From positions 17,568,501-17,632,500 of the forward strand of contig CM073886.1 in assembly GCA_037176705.1 (NCBI GenBank): 64,000 nt of DNA, given 5' to 3'. The notes beneath the pieces were generated by a model. That model ran no database searches and was not told the DNA's origin. It worked only from the letters and a program-made list of their open reading frames with translations. A program made the position numbers and the translations under genes. This stretch comes from Molossus alvarezi. Its lineage: Eukaryota; Chordata; Mammalia; Chiroptera; Molossidae. This document shows, piece after piece, positions 1 through 10,500 of the stretch (positions within the stretch are counted from its first letter, which is position 1; the number at the start of each line of letters is the position of its first letter).

Positions 1-384
1 TAAGAGGGGTATGTCCTCTTAGCCTCCACGCCCTCCACTCAGGCCTGCTCTCCCATGGGCAGAAGGGCTGGGTTGGGCTTGGGTAGGGACCCACTGTTCC
101 AAAGTGTGGGAGGGCAGAGCAGAAAAGACGTGTTCAACGGTGTTGACTCTTCCAGCGAGATTGCCCTCCCCTCCGCTTCCTGTCTTCGTTGCTCTGGGGA
201 GGGAGGAGCTGGCTTGGTGCTGATACGTCTCTGAGGGTCTCTGAGGCTCGTCGTCCAGCCAGTTAGCAGTCCTGGGCGGGGAGCCTCTGGCAGGCAGCGT
301 TTCCAGCCAGTATTTAGTGATGTGAAGTTGTTTATTTGGCTTTATTTTCACAGTGACAGCTGGTTTTCTGTTATGTCTGCTGTG

Positions 385-590
385 GGTACTTTTTCTAATT
401 ATTATGATGAAATATGTATAACAAAGTTTGCCATTTTAACCATTTTTCCGTTTTAAGTGTACATACAGCTCAGTGGCATGAATTACATTCACAGTGCTGT
501 GCAGTCACCATCCCTGTCTGTTTCCAAAACATCAGCCCACGCAGAAACTCAGAACCCACTCAGCATAACTGCTATAGGTTCTTTTAATTA
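385..590 (-). repeat. Old L1 3'-end fragment, antisense
   Basis: The stretch resembles the 3' region of old mammalian L1 in reverse orientation: 'AACAAAGTTTGCCATTTTAACC', then 'CTCAGTGGCATGAATTACATTC' and 'GTGCAGTCACCATCC'. It is diverged. Confidence 0.6.
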
Positions 591-603
591 ATTATTTTTT
601 TTT

Positions 604-856
604 AATCCTCACCCCAGAGTATTTTTTCCATTGATTTTTAAATAGAGTGAGAGGGAGGAAGGGAGGGAGGGAGAGAGAGAGAGCGAGCGCAGCATCGATG
701 ACGAGAAACACATTGATTGGTTGCCTCCAGCACGACCCGGACTGGGGCTAGGAATCGGACCTGCAACCCAGGTATGTGCCCTTGACTGGGAATCGAGCTC
801 ACTACTCTTTGATCCATGGACCGACGCTCTAACCACTGAGCCAAACTGGCCAGGGC
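604..856 (-). repeat. Ves SINE, antisense
   Basis: It starts with AATCCTCACC, has a GA-rich tract and ends CTGAGCCAAACTGGCCAGGGC, the reverse complement of the tRNA-derived head with its B box. Confidence 0.9.
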
Positions 857-1149
857 ACTGTGGGTTCTTTTAAAATAGTGGTTAAGTAGAAAAAGGGAGT
901 CAGTTTAAATTAAAATGTTATTGATAGGCAGGTAGTTTACAGACAGGGCTGAGTGGCCAGGATTAGACGCTGCTATGTTCCCACCCTGCTATGTTTCCAG
1001 GCTGCTTGGCTAACTCCAGCCAGTTGTATGTGGGGTTGGGAGTGTTTTCCACTTTCCACCCCCCACCAGAGGCGTTGAGCCACAGTCCTTGCAGCATGTG
1101 TGGTCACAGGGAGCATGGCTAGTGCTCTGATGGCCCCCGCACCCTGTAG

Positions 1150-1264
1150 GGTCAGCAGACCTGGGCATCTGCCTGCACAAGTCCTCCAGCGGCCTGGACC
1201 TGCCCATGAAGGTGGTGGACATGTTCGGATGCTGCCTGCCTGTGTGTGCCGTGAACTTCCGGTG
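1150..1264 (+). CDS. ALG1: ALG1 exon (antepenultimate coding exon)
   Basis: The acceptor is CTGTAG just before 1150 and the donor GTAAGA begins at 1265. The translation runs [21 protein letters not shown], then [17 protein letters not shown] and a split Cys codon. It is the conserved glycosyltransferase loop (Ser-Ser-Gly-Leu-Asp-Leu-Pro) of ALG1. The exon ends on two bases of a codon that the next exon completes. Confidence 0.95.
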
Positions 1265-3930
1265 GTAAGAGTGGAGACCGAATCTTCCCGGAGTTAGGAG
1301 TTAGGTTCTCCAGTCAGCAGCTTGTGGGAACCTGTGTGGTCAGAGCTGCTCCCCAGAAAGGCTCCACCTCCTGGTCTGCAGCTCAGCCAGGTGGCCCTGG
1401 GGAGTAGGAGTCCTCTTGGATGGGCAGAGTCCCACTGCAGGAGTTGGCTTCCACATATAGCTCACGCTGTGAAAACTACGTGTCCTAAATTCTCAACTCG
1501 GGAATTGTGCTCAAATGATGAAGTGGCGGCTGGAATTGCCCACACGGTTTACATGATTTTATTCCTCTGTCCCTTTTGTCTGAGCTCATTCACTCTTATC
1601 CAGATCAGTTAAGTGAGTGTAATGCTGTCTCCACTCCTCCTGGCAGAGATAGGTGTTTGGAGAACAGTGTTAGAAGAGGCTGTGGAAACGGTGCCCTTCC
1701 ATGAGCTCGGGAGCCAGCCTCTGAAAGGGAAGTCAGGACGTTAGACTCGTGTGAGCTGAGCTCTGCATGCTGGGCTACCCAGGAAAGTCACCCTTAATGT
1801 GCTGAGCCTTCCTCCAGAGAGGTTGCTTTTTACCTTGTTTCTCTGCTGTGTGATTTAAAAAAAGTGCAGAACCCACTGAGCATGTTCTCACTGGAAAGAG
1901 CACAGAGTAGAAAAGATCCAGATCCCTGTTCACTGCCCCTCGGTCCCCGAATTGGTTTGGGTTTTTTAAAAACGTTTTTTCTTTATTGATTTTAGAGAGA
2001 GGGAGGGAGAGGGAGAGAGAGATAGAAACACTGATGAGAACCTGGCCAGTATGGCTCACTGGTTGAGCATCAACCCATGCACCAAGAAGTCGCCAGTTTG
2101 ATTCCTGTTCGGGGCACATGCCCAGGTTGTGGGCCTGATCCCCAGTGTGGACATGCAGGAGGCGGCCAGTCGATGTTCTCTCTCACCTATGTTTCTGTCT
2201 CTCTTTCCCTCTCCCTTCCTCTCTCTCTAAAATCAATAAAGGAAAAAAAACAAACAAACACCGATGAGAGAGAACATCAATTGACTGCCTCCTGCATGCC
2301 CCCCACTGGGGATTTGGCCCACAACCTGGGCATGTGCCCCGACTGGGAATCGAACTGGCAACCTCTTGGTACATGGGTCGACGCTCAACCAGTGAGCCAC
2401 ACTGGCTGGGCTAGTTTGGATTTCTTTTAATCCTCACCCGAGGACATTTTTCCATTTTTTGTTCAGATAGAGTGGGAGAGAGAGAGAGAGAGAAACAGCG
2501 ACGTGAAAGGGACACATCTAGTGGCTGCCTCTTGCAGGACCCAACCAGGGCCGGGGACAAACTGCAACCAAGGTACATGCCCTTAGTGGGAACTGAACCC
2601 AGGTCTCTCCAGACTGCAGGCCGGTGCTCTAACCGCTGAGCCAAACTGGTCAGGGCACTAGTCTGGATTTTTGATGTATATCTGGATGGGCACCATGGGG
2701 TTCTGGTGTCTTCTCCAGGCAGCTCTCAGGCCTCCCTCGATTCTCTCTGCAGCTTACACGAGCTTGTGAAACATGAGGAAAATGGCCTGGTCTTCGAGGA
2801 CGCAGAGGAACTGGCAGCTCAGCTGCAGGTAGCCGCGTCTGCCCCCATGCGGGGCTTACAGGGCTTCAGGCTGGCACTGAGCCTCGTTCCCGGGTTCCTT
2901 GCTTCTGCAGCCCAGCGGGCCTGTGCTGCGTCTGGGTGAAAAGCAGCAGGAGGGAGCAGCGGTCCCAGAGGCTGGGCCTCAGTGGGCCCTGGGGAATTAA
3001 GGCACAGCCCACCTGCCGCCTGGGTTTGCGAGCTTATACCACATAGACAATGCACAGGTGGACTGTGTGTGTCACTTGGGGAGCAACTGGGTGTCGGGAG
3101 GGAGTGTGCGAGTGACGGGAGCTTCCTAGAGCAGCCTTGCAAGATGGGCAGGAGTCTTCAAAGGATACTTACTTATTGCAGAAAGTAGTATGTCATCATT
3201 TCTGAAGTTGAGAACATGGTGGCGACCTTTCTGGAAAGGCCCATTTAGAAAAATCTGTGTGACTGTGTTCCAGTAAAATTTTATTTACAAAAACAGGTGG
3301 AAGGCCTGACAGACAGTTTAGCAAGCTGTAAAGAACACAGACATTGTCTTGTTCCCAGCCCACGGGCTGGCGGTGCTGGGCAGAGACCGGGGTGGGTGCT
3401 CCTGGTGGAAGGGACAGCGTGGCCGAGGCCGGGGCTACTGCAGGTCAGCGTGTGGATGGTGAGCATGAGCTTGGCCGAGCTGTCAGGTAGGGGCCGCGTA
3501 GATGGAGCATGGCTGGGGTGTGGGGGCTCTAGTATGCTTGGAGAGGGAGGGGGTCGGGGCTTGGGGATGTTGGGGTCAGAGATGTTTGAGATCAGTTCGC
3601 CATGCTGCGTGGAAGCCGGGCCGGCTGGCACAGGGGGCCACAGGAGGCCCCAGGACACTGCTGGTGGTAGTGCAGAGGAGGGTTTCAGTCACTGGCCTGA
3701 CATCTGGTGTTCAGAGTGTGACAGGTGTCCAGGCTGCTGGGCAGGAGTGGGGTGGGAAGCGGCGACGAGGGAAGTTTTGGTCTTCATTTTTCTTCTAGAT
3801 GCTTTTCTCAAAGTTTCCTCATCCTGCTGGCAAACTGAACCAGTTCCGGAAGAACCTCCAGGAGTCCAAGCAGCTTCGTTGGGATGAGAGCTGGAAACAG
3901 ACAGTTCTCCCTTTGCTTACGGACACATGA
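1150..3930 (+). CDS. ALG1: ALG1, 3' part: three last coding exons
   Basis: The three exons are 1150-1264, 2753-2828 and 3799-3930, all with AG acceptors and, where internal, GT donors. They read in one frame across the junctions. ALG1 is the GT33-family mannosyltransferase that adds the first (beta-1,4) mannose to dolichol-PP-GlcNAc2 on the cytosolic face of the ER, in N-glycan precursor assembly. The visible part is the C-terminal GT-B donor-binding region: a segment like [20 protein letters not shown], then [15 protein letters not shown] with the acidic/Gly loop that binds the nucleotide sugar, then a basic helix ending in LPLLTDT-stop. These match my memory of human ALG1 nearly residue for residue. 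Earlier exons lie upstream of the window. The gene converges on EEF2KMT, as in human 16p13.3. Confidence 0.96.
1960..2411 (-). repeat. Ves SINE, antisense, split by a second Ves copy
   Basis: The outer copy covers about 1960-2040 and 2258-2411 and ends GAGCCACACTGGCTGGG. It is interrupted at its ACACTGATGAGA segment by a sense copy. Confidence 0.88.
2041..2257 (+). repeat. Ves SINE, sense, nested in an antisense Ves
   Basis: It starts CCTGGCCAGTATGGCTCAC and ends in an AAAACAAACAAAC tail. It is flanked by the duplication ACACYGATGAGA (2028-2039 and 2258-2269, one mismatch), so this copy is the younger one. Confidence 0.9.
2428..2656 (-). repeat. Ves SINE, antisense
   Basis: It runs from TTAATCCTCACCCGAGGAC to GAGCCAAACTGGTCAGGGC. 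The flanks share CTAGTYTGGATTT as a probable target duplication. Confidence 0.9.
2753..2828 (+). CDS. ALG1: ALG1 exon (penultimate coding exon)
   Basis: The acceptor TCTCTGCAG ends at 2752 and the donor GTAGCC starts at 2829. The 76 bp encode (C)[20 protein letters not shown] then AAQLQ. The conserved [10 protein letters not shown] segment holds the acidic residue expected to contact GDP-mannose. A Ves SINE ends about 97 bp upstream of the acceptor. Confidence 0.95.
3799..3930 (+). CDS. ALG1: ALG1 terminal coding exon with stop
   Basis: The acceptor TTCTTCTAG ends at 3798. The exon encodes [20 protein letters not shown], then [23 protein letters not shown] and a TGA at 3928-3930. This is the conserved C-terminus of ALG1. 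The 3'UTR follows directly. Confidence 0.95.
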   Translation: MLFSKFPHPAGKLNQFRKNLQESKQLRWDESWKQTVLPLLTDT

Positions 3931-4262
3931 CCCCTTGGGCCAGTGACTGAACTCCTCTGAGCATGTCCTGGTACTGGATGTCATAATGAAGGGTCCTGAC
4001 GCTGATGTGAACCCCTGTCCCCTGCTTTCCTATCCTCACCGGAAACTGGGTCCACTTCCCTCCTCCAGCCCCTTCAGCTGCTGCGCAGCACCTGGGCACA
4101 GTGTAGAGCAGCGCCTCCCAGTGGGCAGCAGTTGAAAGGACAGCAGCAGGTACCACTGTTGGAATGAAGTTATTTTTCCCCTCTGAACTTTTTTCAGGAG
4201 GCGAATTTTGGCAGTTTCATGACTGTTTAGGTCAATAAAGAATCCTATGGTCATTTTTAAGT
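3931..4262 (+). other. ALG1: ALG1 3' untranslated region and poly(A) signal
   Basis: Non-coding sequence follows the ALG1 stop. A canonical AATAAA at 4234-4239 would place cleavage near 4250-4262. The transcript end is inferred from this hexamer only. Confidence 0.6.
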
Positions 4263-4983
4263 CGCCAAACACAGTCTCGATTCAGGACACAGAGGTGAGG
4301 GCCGCAAGAAAGTTTCCATTTAATGGGTGCTGGTGTGGGTGACTTCGCCCTGCTGGGAACGTTCAATTGCACCACAGACCTGGGGGATGTGCTTTTCTCA
4401 GGCTCGCTGCTGTCTTAGCCTCCAGTCCACCCGACACAGAATCTGCTGGAAGTCCCATCACTTCCTGTTTTTTTTTAGAATGAATGAAACACCTCCAGAC
4501 AGCCAGTCTGCGGGCCTGTGCTCATAGTGGAGTGTTGTATGCATTAGTATCACAGACAATACTAACACACGTCAGAAATGGGGGAGAAATCTCAAACCAA
4601 AGGGCCACAAATGGAATTTTCAATGAGATGGAGAAGGTTGTCCACCAAGTGAAGTGCTGGTTCCAGTGTAAACTGTCAATCTACGAACATCCATTTCACT
4701 GCTCTTGCATTGTCCAGGGCCGAAGGGCTTGGGTGACAGGGACGGTTAAGGGGAGGATTTGTGCTGAGGATTACTTGAGTCCCGCATCTTCCTCAAGGTG
4801 GGAGAGGAGGCATCTGCCTCGCATCTCACTTCGGGAGGGAGCTTCCGCAGGACTACCTGTGACACGTGGCCTGTGTAGTATAGTACGGGGACGTGGTGAC
4901 CTGGCACATCTGAGCAGCTAGATAGGCTTACCAGACCTGCCGAAGAAATGTCAGTGTTGGGCTTGGAATGAAGTTATTTTGTT

Positions 4984-5202
4984 AATCCTCACCGGAGGAC
5001 ATTTTCCCATTGACTTTAGAGTAGATGGGGGGAGACAGAGAAACATCAGTGTGAGACACATTAATGGTTGCCTCCTGCATGACCCCCAACTAGGGTTGGG
5101 GATCGAACCTGAAACATAGGTACTTGCCCTTGACCGGAATTGAACCCGCGGCCCTTTGGTCCACAGGCCTTTGCTCCAACTGCTGAGCCAAACTGGCCAG
5201 GG
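4984..5202 (-). repeat. Ves SINE, antisense
   Basis: It runs from AATCCTCACCGGAGGACATT to GAGCCAAACTGGCCAGGGG. The flanks share GATGAAGTTA-like sequence. Confidence 0.88.
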
Positions 5203-5635
5203 GAAGGATGAAGTTACAATGACCAGGAATTTGTGGCCCAGGAAACTGGTTCAGCCTGGTTTCTTCTTTGGGGGCCCTGGGTCACTTCTTTCTCTTCTTT
5301 TCCCATTTATTACTTTCCTGTGGCCTACTCAGCATCTCTGTCCGTTTTTGTCTCCTAGTGTGTGCCTTTCTCAGCATCTGCTCTGTCATGTCCCTAACAT
5401 TTTGATTCCTGCTGTGACACGGGCCCTACCGCCCACTGCACTGGGAGCAGAGGGGCCGTGAGCACCACGGGCCAGGCTTTACGAGATGTGTGTCCAGATG
5501 GGGGAAACCTACTTGGTATGTTTCTCCTTGCTGGGCTAAAATGTTCATTTCTGGTTCATGGTGATTTGCTTATGAACCAGAACTGCTGACAGAAAGGGAC
5601 ACCTCCACACTTGAACTGTTTATATATATTTTTAT

Positions 5636-5843
5636 TAAAAAATTTTTTTTCTTTATTGATTTTAGAGAGAGGAAGGGAGAGGGAGAGATAGAAACATTAA
5701 TGAGAGAGAACATTGACTGGCCGCCTCCTGCATGCCCCCCACTGGGGATCGGGCCCACAACCTGGGCATGTGCCCTGACCGGGAATCGAACCGGCGACCT
5801 CTTGTGCATGGGTCGATGCTCAACCACAGCCACACCGGCCAGG
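5636..5843 (-). repeat. Ves SINE, antisense, 'CTTTATTGATTTTAG' subtype
   Basis: It begins in a T-run and CTTTATTGATTTTAGAGAGAGG and ends CACACCGGCCAGG. This subtype has the head ending 'GGTTGAGCAT' rather than 'GGTTAGAGC'. Confidence 0.88.
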
Positions 5844-6575
5844 TGAACCGTTTATATTTTATTAGAACATAGTTGGTGGTTCCTGATTCAGAATTTAACA
5901 CTCTTCAAACTCTGAAGTCCAGTGAGAGTTCTGTCAGCTTTCCCACATACAAATTCTTTCGTGGGTGATTTAATTTTAAAAAATGTTTGTGAACCTATAG
6001 TATTAGTTTCAGAATTTCTGTCTCCGAGTGCTCTTCATAGGGAAATAGTTTCTGGTTGTGACGAGGTGCTGCTTCCCATGAGATCCCAGCCTTGCCTGGA
6101 AACAGAGCATGTGTGTCTCAGGATGATGGGGTTTGGGGACAGGACACCACCCCATCAGTGCAGGGCTGCAGGACAGGCCTGGGTGTGCGTGCGTGTGCGT
6201 GTACAGACTGGATTTTCAAGCCCCATCCAGACACGCAGAACAAGCCTCTGGGGCAGGACCAGGAATCATGTTTTTAAACAGCTCCTGACAGGTTTGCTGC
6301 CTCTGCCCATCAGGCCATGCCCATCCCTGGAAGGTCACGGCCCATCTAGGTTCCCTGTAGTTCTCTGCACCTGTGCACCCTGTCCCCAGGTGCAGCCAAG
6401 ATCGGAACCTGCTCTGCCTGACTGTTCAGCCTGGTGCCTCCTCACAAAGGCTGGGCATGAATCCGAAGGGGCTCGTGTCCTCTTCATGAGCACGTCCGAA
6501 GAGCCATTGGTGAGGGTCATTTTGTCATTAGTTCTTTATTGAATGAAAAATTAATATTTAAAAAGGAAGTATGAG

Positions 6576-6855
6576 CCCTGGCCGGTTTGGCTCAGCGGTT
6601 AGAGCGTCGGCCTGCGGTCCTGAGAGACCCGGGTTCGGTTCCCGCTAAGGGCGCGTACCTCGGTTGCAGTTTGTCCCCGGCCCTGGTCGGTCGTGCGGGT
6701 GGCGGCCACTCGATGTGTCCCTTTCACGTCGATGTTTCTCTCTCTCTCTCTCTCTGTTCCTCTCTCTCCCTCCCACTCCACCTGAACAAAAAATGGAAAA
6801 ATGTCCTCCGGTGAGGATAAAAAAAAAACAAAAAACAAACAAACAAAAAAAAAAC
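6576..6855 (+). repeat. Ves SINE, sense, full length with exact TSD
   Basis: It starts with CCCTGGCCGGTTTGGCTCAG, carries the tRNA-like B box GGTTCGGTTCC and ends in an A-rich tail. The 14-bp duplication AAAGGAAGTATGAG is identical at 6562-6575 and 6856-6869. This copy is young. Confidence 0.94.
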
Positions 6856-7002
6856 AAAGGAAGTATGAGACATAAAAGTGCAGGAGCATCTATAATCCTG
6901 TCGTCCAAGTATAACAACTGTTAACTAGTGTATATTCTTCCAGATTCCCTACGATATGAACATTAATATAAAGGTGATATTATTTATTATTATTATTCTT
7001 TT

Positions 7003-7228
7003 TTAATCCTCACCCAAGGATATTTTCCATTGATTTTTTTAGAATAGAAGGGAGGGAGAGAAAAACATTGATGTGAGAGACACATTGATTGGCTGCCTCC
7101 TTCGTGACCCCAACCAGGTCTGGGGATAGAACCTGCAACCCAGGTACATGCCCTTGACCAGGAATAGAACCCACAACCTGCAGTCCTCAGGCCAGCACTC
7201 TCACTGCTGAGTCAGACCAGCCAGGGCA
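7003..7228 (-). repeat. Ves SINE, antisense
   Basis: It runs from TTAATCCTCACCCAAGGATA to GTCAGACCAGCCAGGGC. It is more diverged than the neighbouring copies. Confidence 0.85.
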
Positions 7229-7354
7229 GGACCCCATTCTCTTACTTCCCTGATTTCTGCCTCAGCGGAGTCTCACGTGGGGCCAGCACAGTGGCCCTGC
7301 AGGCCCAGACGGCCCCTCCGAGAGAGCAGCCTGTCCTGGGGTCCCCGAGCTCAC

Positions 7355-7504
7355 CTAGCTCAGTGGTGAACAGCTGGCACGTCGCCGGGTTGCGGATGGT
7401 GAAGGCAACATAGGCGTCAGGAGCCCGCTGGTCCTTCAGGCAAGTGGAGAGCCTCTGCAGGACCCTGACCAGGGAGAGGACGGTCTCTGGGCAGTACAGC
7501 ACAT
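7355..7504 (-). CDS. EEF2KMT: EEF2KMT coding exon 7 (last one found)
   Basis: The acceptor is GTTGCAG. The 150 bp encode (D)[20 protein letters not shown], then [20 protein letters not shown] and TCQLFTTEL, ending CTAG|GTGAGC. One base of a Gly codon is left over, so a further coding exon is required in the canonical transcript. Reading on into the intron gives an open frame to about 7242 that has no family similarity. Confidence 0.93.
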
Positions 7505-10500
7505 CTGCAACGAAACCCCGGTACTGACAGGGTCTCCTAGGCTCAGGACCCCACCACGGAGGGCGCTGGGCTGTGCCAGCCGCGGCAGCGGGGTAGGGCC
7601 CGGGAAAGCGGCAGTTCTATTAGACGGAAAGAAAGTTATGTGGGTGGAAAAAAAACCTTAGGAGAGGATATAAACTGCTGAAAGACAAGGCAACAACTGA
7701 AAAATATCCAGGACTCGCTGCTGTTTCTTTAAATAAAAATCAATTCTTTGCTTATGGCCTATTTAGAAGACATTAATAAAGCAAACCCTGAATCTGCTTC
7801 AGACTTCTCGACCCCAGGGGCTGCTACTTTGCTCTCGCCGCTGTCCGCCAGCCAGGCATGCAGGGATGGGTGCCCCTTGGGGCGTGCTGCTCGGGTTCTG
7901 CATTCCGGCCACTGTGTGCCTGTGAGTCTCAGGGCTGTGGCCCAGGACTAGAGGCTCTGTCAGTCAGACGGGGACGGGGTGAGCTCAGTGGACAGTGAGG
8001 GGCCTGTTGGTGGCCACGCCAAATGCCTTCTCTCAAGGACCTTGTCCTTGCACTAGAAGTGGGCAGCCCCTCCGTGGGGACTTCTCTGAAAACAAGGGTG
8101 TGCACCCGGGACAGAACAGGAGCTGTTCTCCGCAGGGCCAGAGCAGAGGGAAGCCAGCGCTGACAGGGGGCACTCGGAGCGCCGGCCCCGACTCAGGCAC
8201 CACGAGTCAGACCCTAAGCCCTTTGGTGCCCATGACACAAAGAGGAATCCGACATGGTCCTGGGAACATTGTGCCATTTTCTGTGGCCCGGAAAGGACAA
8301 GGCTGCCACGGCCATCTCCCACCCGCTCCCCTGGAAGACGGGCTGCGCCAGCTGACTTAGGTTCCAGATGGCAGCGGGGCCGCCTCACTCAGGCTGCTGG
8401 GGAGGGACCTGCAGGTCTGTCCAGTAGGCGGTGGCCTGTCCTGTTCATCCAGGCCTTGCTGAGAAGAGCCAGGTTCACTTACCTGATGGAACCATTACAA
8501 CAGGAGTGCGTGTGGCCATTTTCCCAAACAGGAGGACTGTGGCTTTAGGGCACCCGAGTCACACCTGTGCTTTGATGTCGCCCTGCAGGCACACCGTGAC
8601 CCTTCCAGTCATCCCACCAGTACTCCTCTGCCCGTGCAGAGTCCACGGGCCCCGAGCCAAGAGCTGGGTGGAGCCACAGGGAAGCCACGGCTCCAGCGGC
8701 TGGGGCCGAGCAGTACCTGCTGCGATGATGACGTCCGGCTGGAAGGCAGCGAGCTGAGGGGCTGTCACAGTGTCCCAGTCCAGCTGCGCCACCATCACCC
8801 TGGGGCTCTCTGAGTTGTGGGTGTTGTGTTCTGGGTGCTGTGCAGGGGCAGTGACATCTGGCTCCAACAAGAGACCGTTGAGAAGGACGTTCCCTCGGAG
8901 CTGCTCCAGGACACGGCTGTGACAGTCGCTGAAGACGTATGCTCTAGGACGGCACATCTTGCACATGGCCAAGCCCGTGAGGCCGGCGCCACTGCCGAGC
9001 TCTAAGACAGTCCTGAGTGGGAGAGGGGACACGTGTCCGCAATCGTGCCAGGGCAAAGCCGCCTCGGTGCCCTGCCCTGTGCCCCAAGGTCACCTGTGAG
9101 TGAAAGCCTCTGGGTTCTCTATGGCCCATTCTGCAAGGTAGAGTGCAGCATTCCAGGTGACCAGGCCGGTGGTGCCATGGGAAACGATGGCTGTGCTCTC
9201 AGAGAGTGTGACAGAGTCCCCGGAAGGCTGGATGGAGACAGGTAGAGAATAATCCAGCTACCAGAAGATAGGGAGCTGGTGTTAAGAGAAAAAAAAGCAC
9301 AGCAGGTGGATGGCTAAATAAACTGGTACGTCCATGTCATGGAATACTACACAGCAATAAAAATAAACTGTTGGCACACGTGCCCACCTGGATGGACTGC
9401 AAGGGCGTTATGCTGATGAGAAAAGCCAATCTCAGAGTCACTCAGAATCATTCCATTTATCTAACGTTCTCAAAATGACAGAATCGTGGAGATGGAGAAA
9501 CAGATCAGTGGTAGGACGCCTGGGGTAGGGATGGGGACGGGGGATGGCCTGAGGGCGGTCTTTGACTGTGATGGTGCCTGCACAGACCGCACGTGGTAAA
9601 CGAGGTAGATTGGCACTGTGCCAGCGTCAGTGTCCACGCGGTGATATTCCGGAGTATAAGGTGTCTCCGCTGGGAAACTGTGGAAAGGGCACGTGGGACC
9701 TCCCTGTACTATTTTTGCAGCTTTCTGTGAACCTAGTTATTAACAAAAACAAGTTACAACTCTCAATGCGTGGGGCTGAGTTCAACCTGACATCTGGGGC
9801 TGGGAAATTCTCTAGCCTTTGGAGTTTCCTGTCAGTCCCATTCCCAAAGCAGGTGGGATACCCCACGCTTGGCTTGCCGGCATGTGCTTCGTGGAACATC
9901 CAGTCTTGAAATGTGTTCTCCAACCCGGGGCTGCCGAGAATGGCACACCCAACATGCAACCACCCATCCCCAGTCTTCTATAAAGACTGGGGGTGGGGAA
10001 GAGGAGGTCTGTTTCAGATAGATTGGTCAGGGACAGCCTGTTTGAGGATGTAACATATAATCCAAGATCTGGGTGAAAAGGAGAAGTGAGGCATGTGAGG
10101 TTCTGGGGGGAGAGTATTTTAGGCAGAGCAAGTGCAAAGGCCCTGAGGCAGCAGTACAGTTAGTGAGTGCAAGAAAGAGAAAGACCATGGGGCTGGAGCA
10201 CAGGGAGAGCAGAAGGGACCAGACAAGAGAGAGAAAGGCTGAGGCAGAGCATGTGAGCAAAGGGAAGCCACTGGTGGGCTATAAGCAGGTGAGTGACACG
10301 ATCTGATTTACCTCAAATCAGGAAATCACTTAGGGGAATTTGGGGAAGACGGCTGCAGCGCAGTTTTGAATCTTCCTGAATCCCCATATAAGAACAGACT
10401 GAGCAGTGAGGTAGGGACAACATTCATAAGGTATCTCTGTGAGCCTGAAACTATCAACAGGTGAGGGAAAACCACAAACAGAACAACCCTCGTGCTCAAT

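Noticed and set aside
3297..3887. 196-codon open frame overlapping the last ALG1 exon
   Set aside because: It is intronic sequence in another frame. The true exon (3799-3930) reads in the frame of ALG1.
4484..4921. 145-codon open frame downstream of ALG1
   Set aside because: No recognisable domain. It could be extended 3'UTR but the AATAAA lies before it.
5922..6542. 206-codon open frame on the + strand
   Set aside because: No similarity to a known protein, and it lies in the non-coding space between the ALG1 and EEF2KMT ends.
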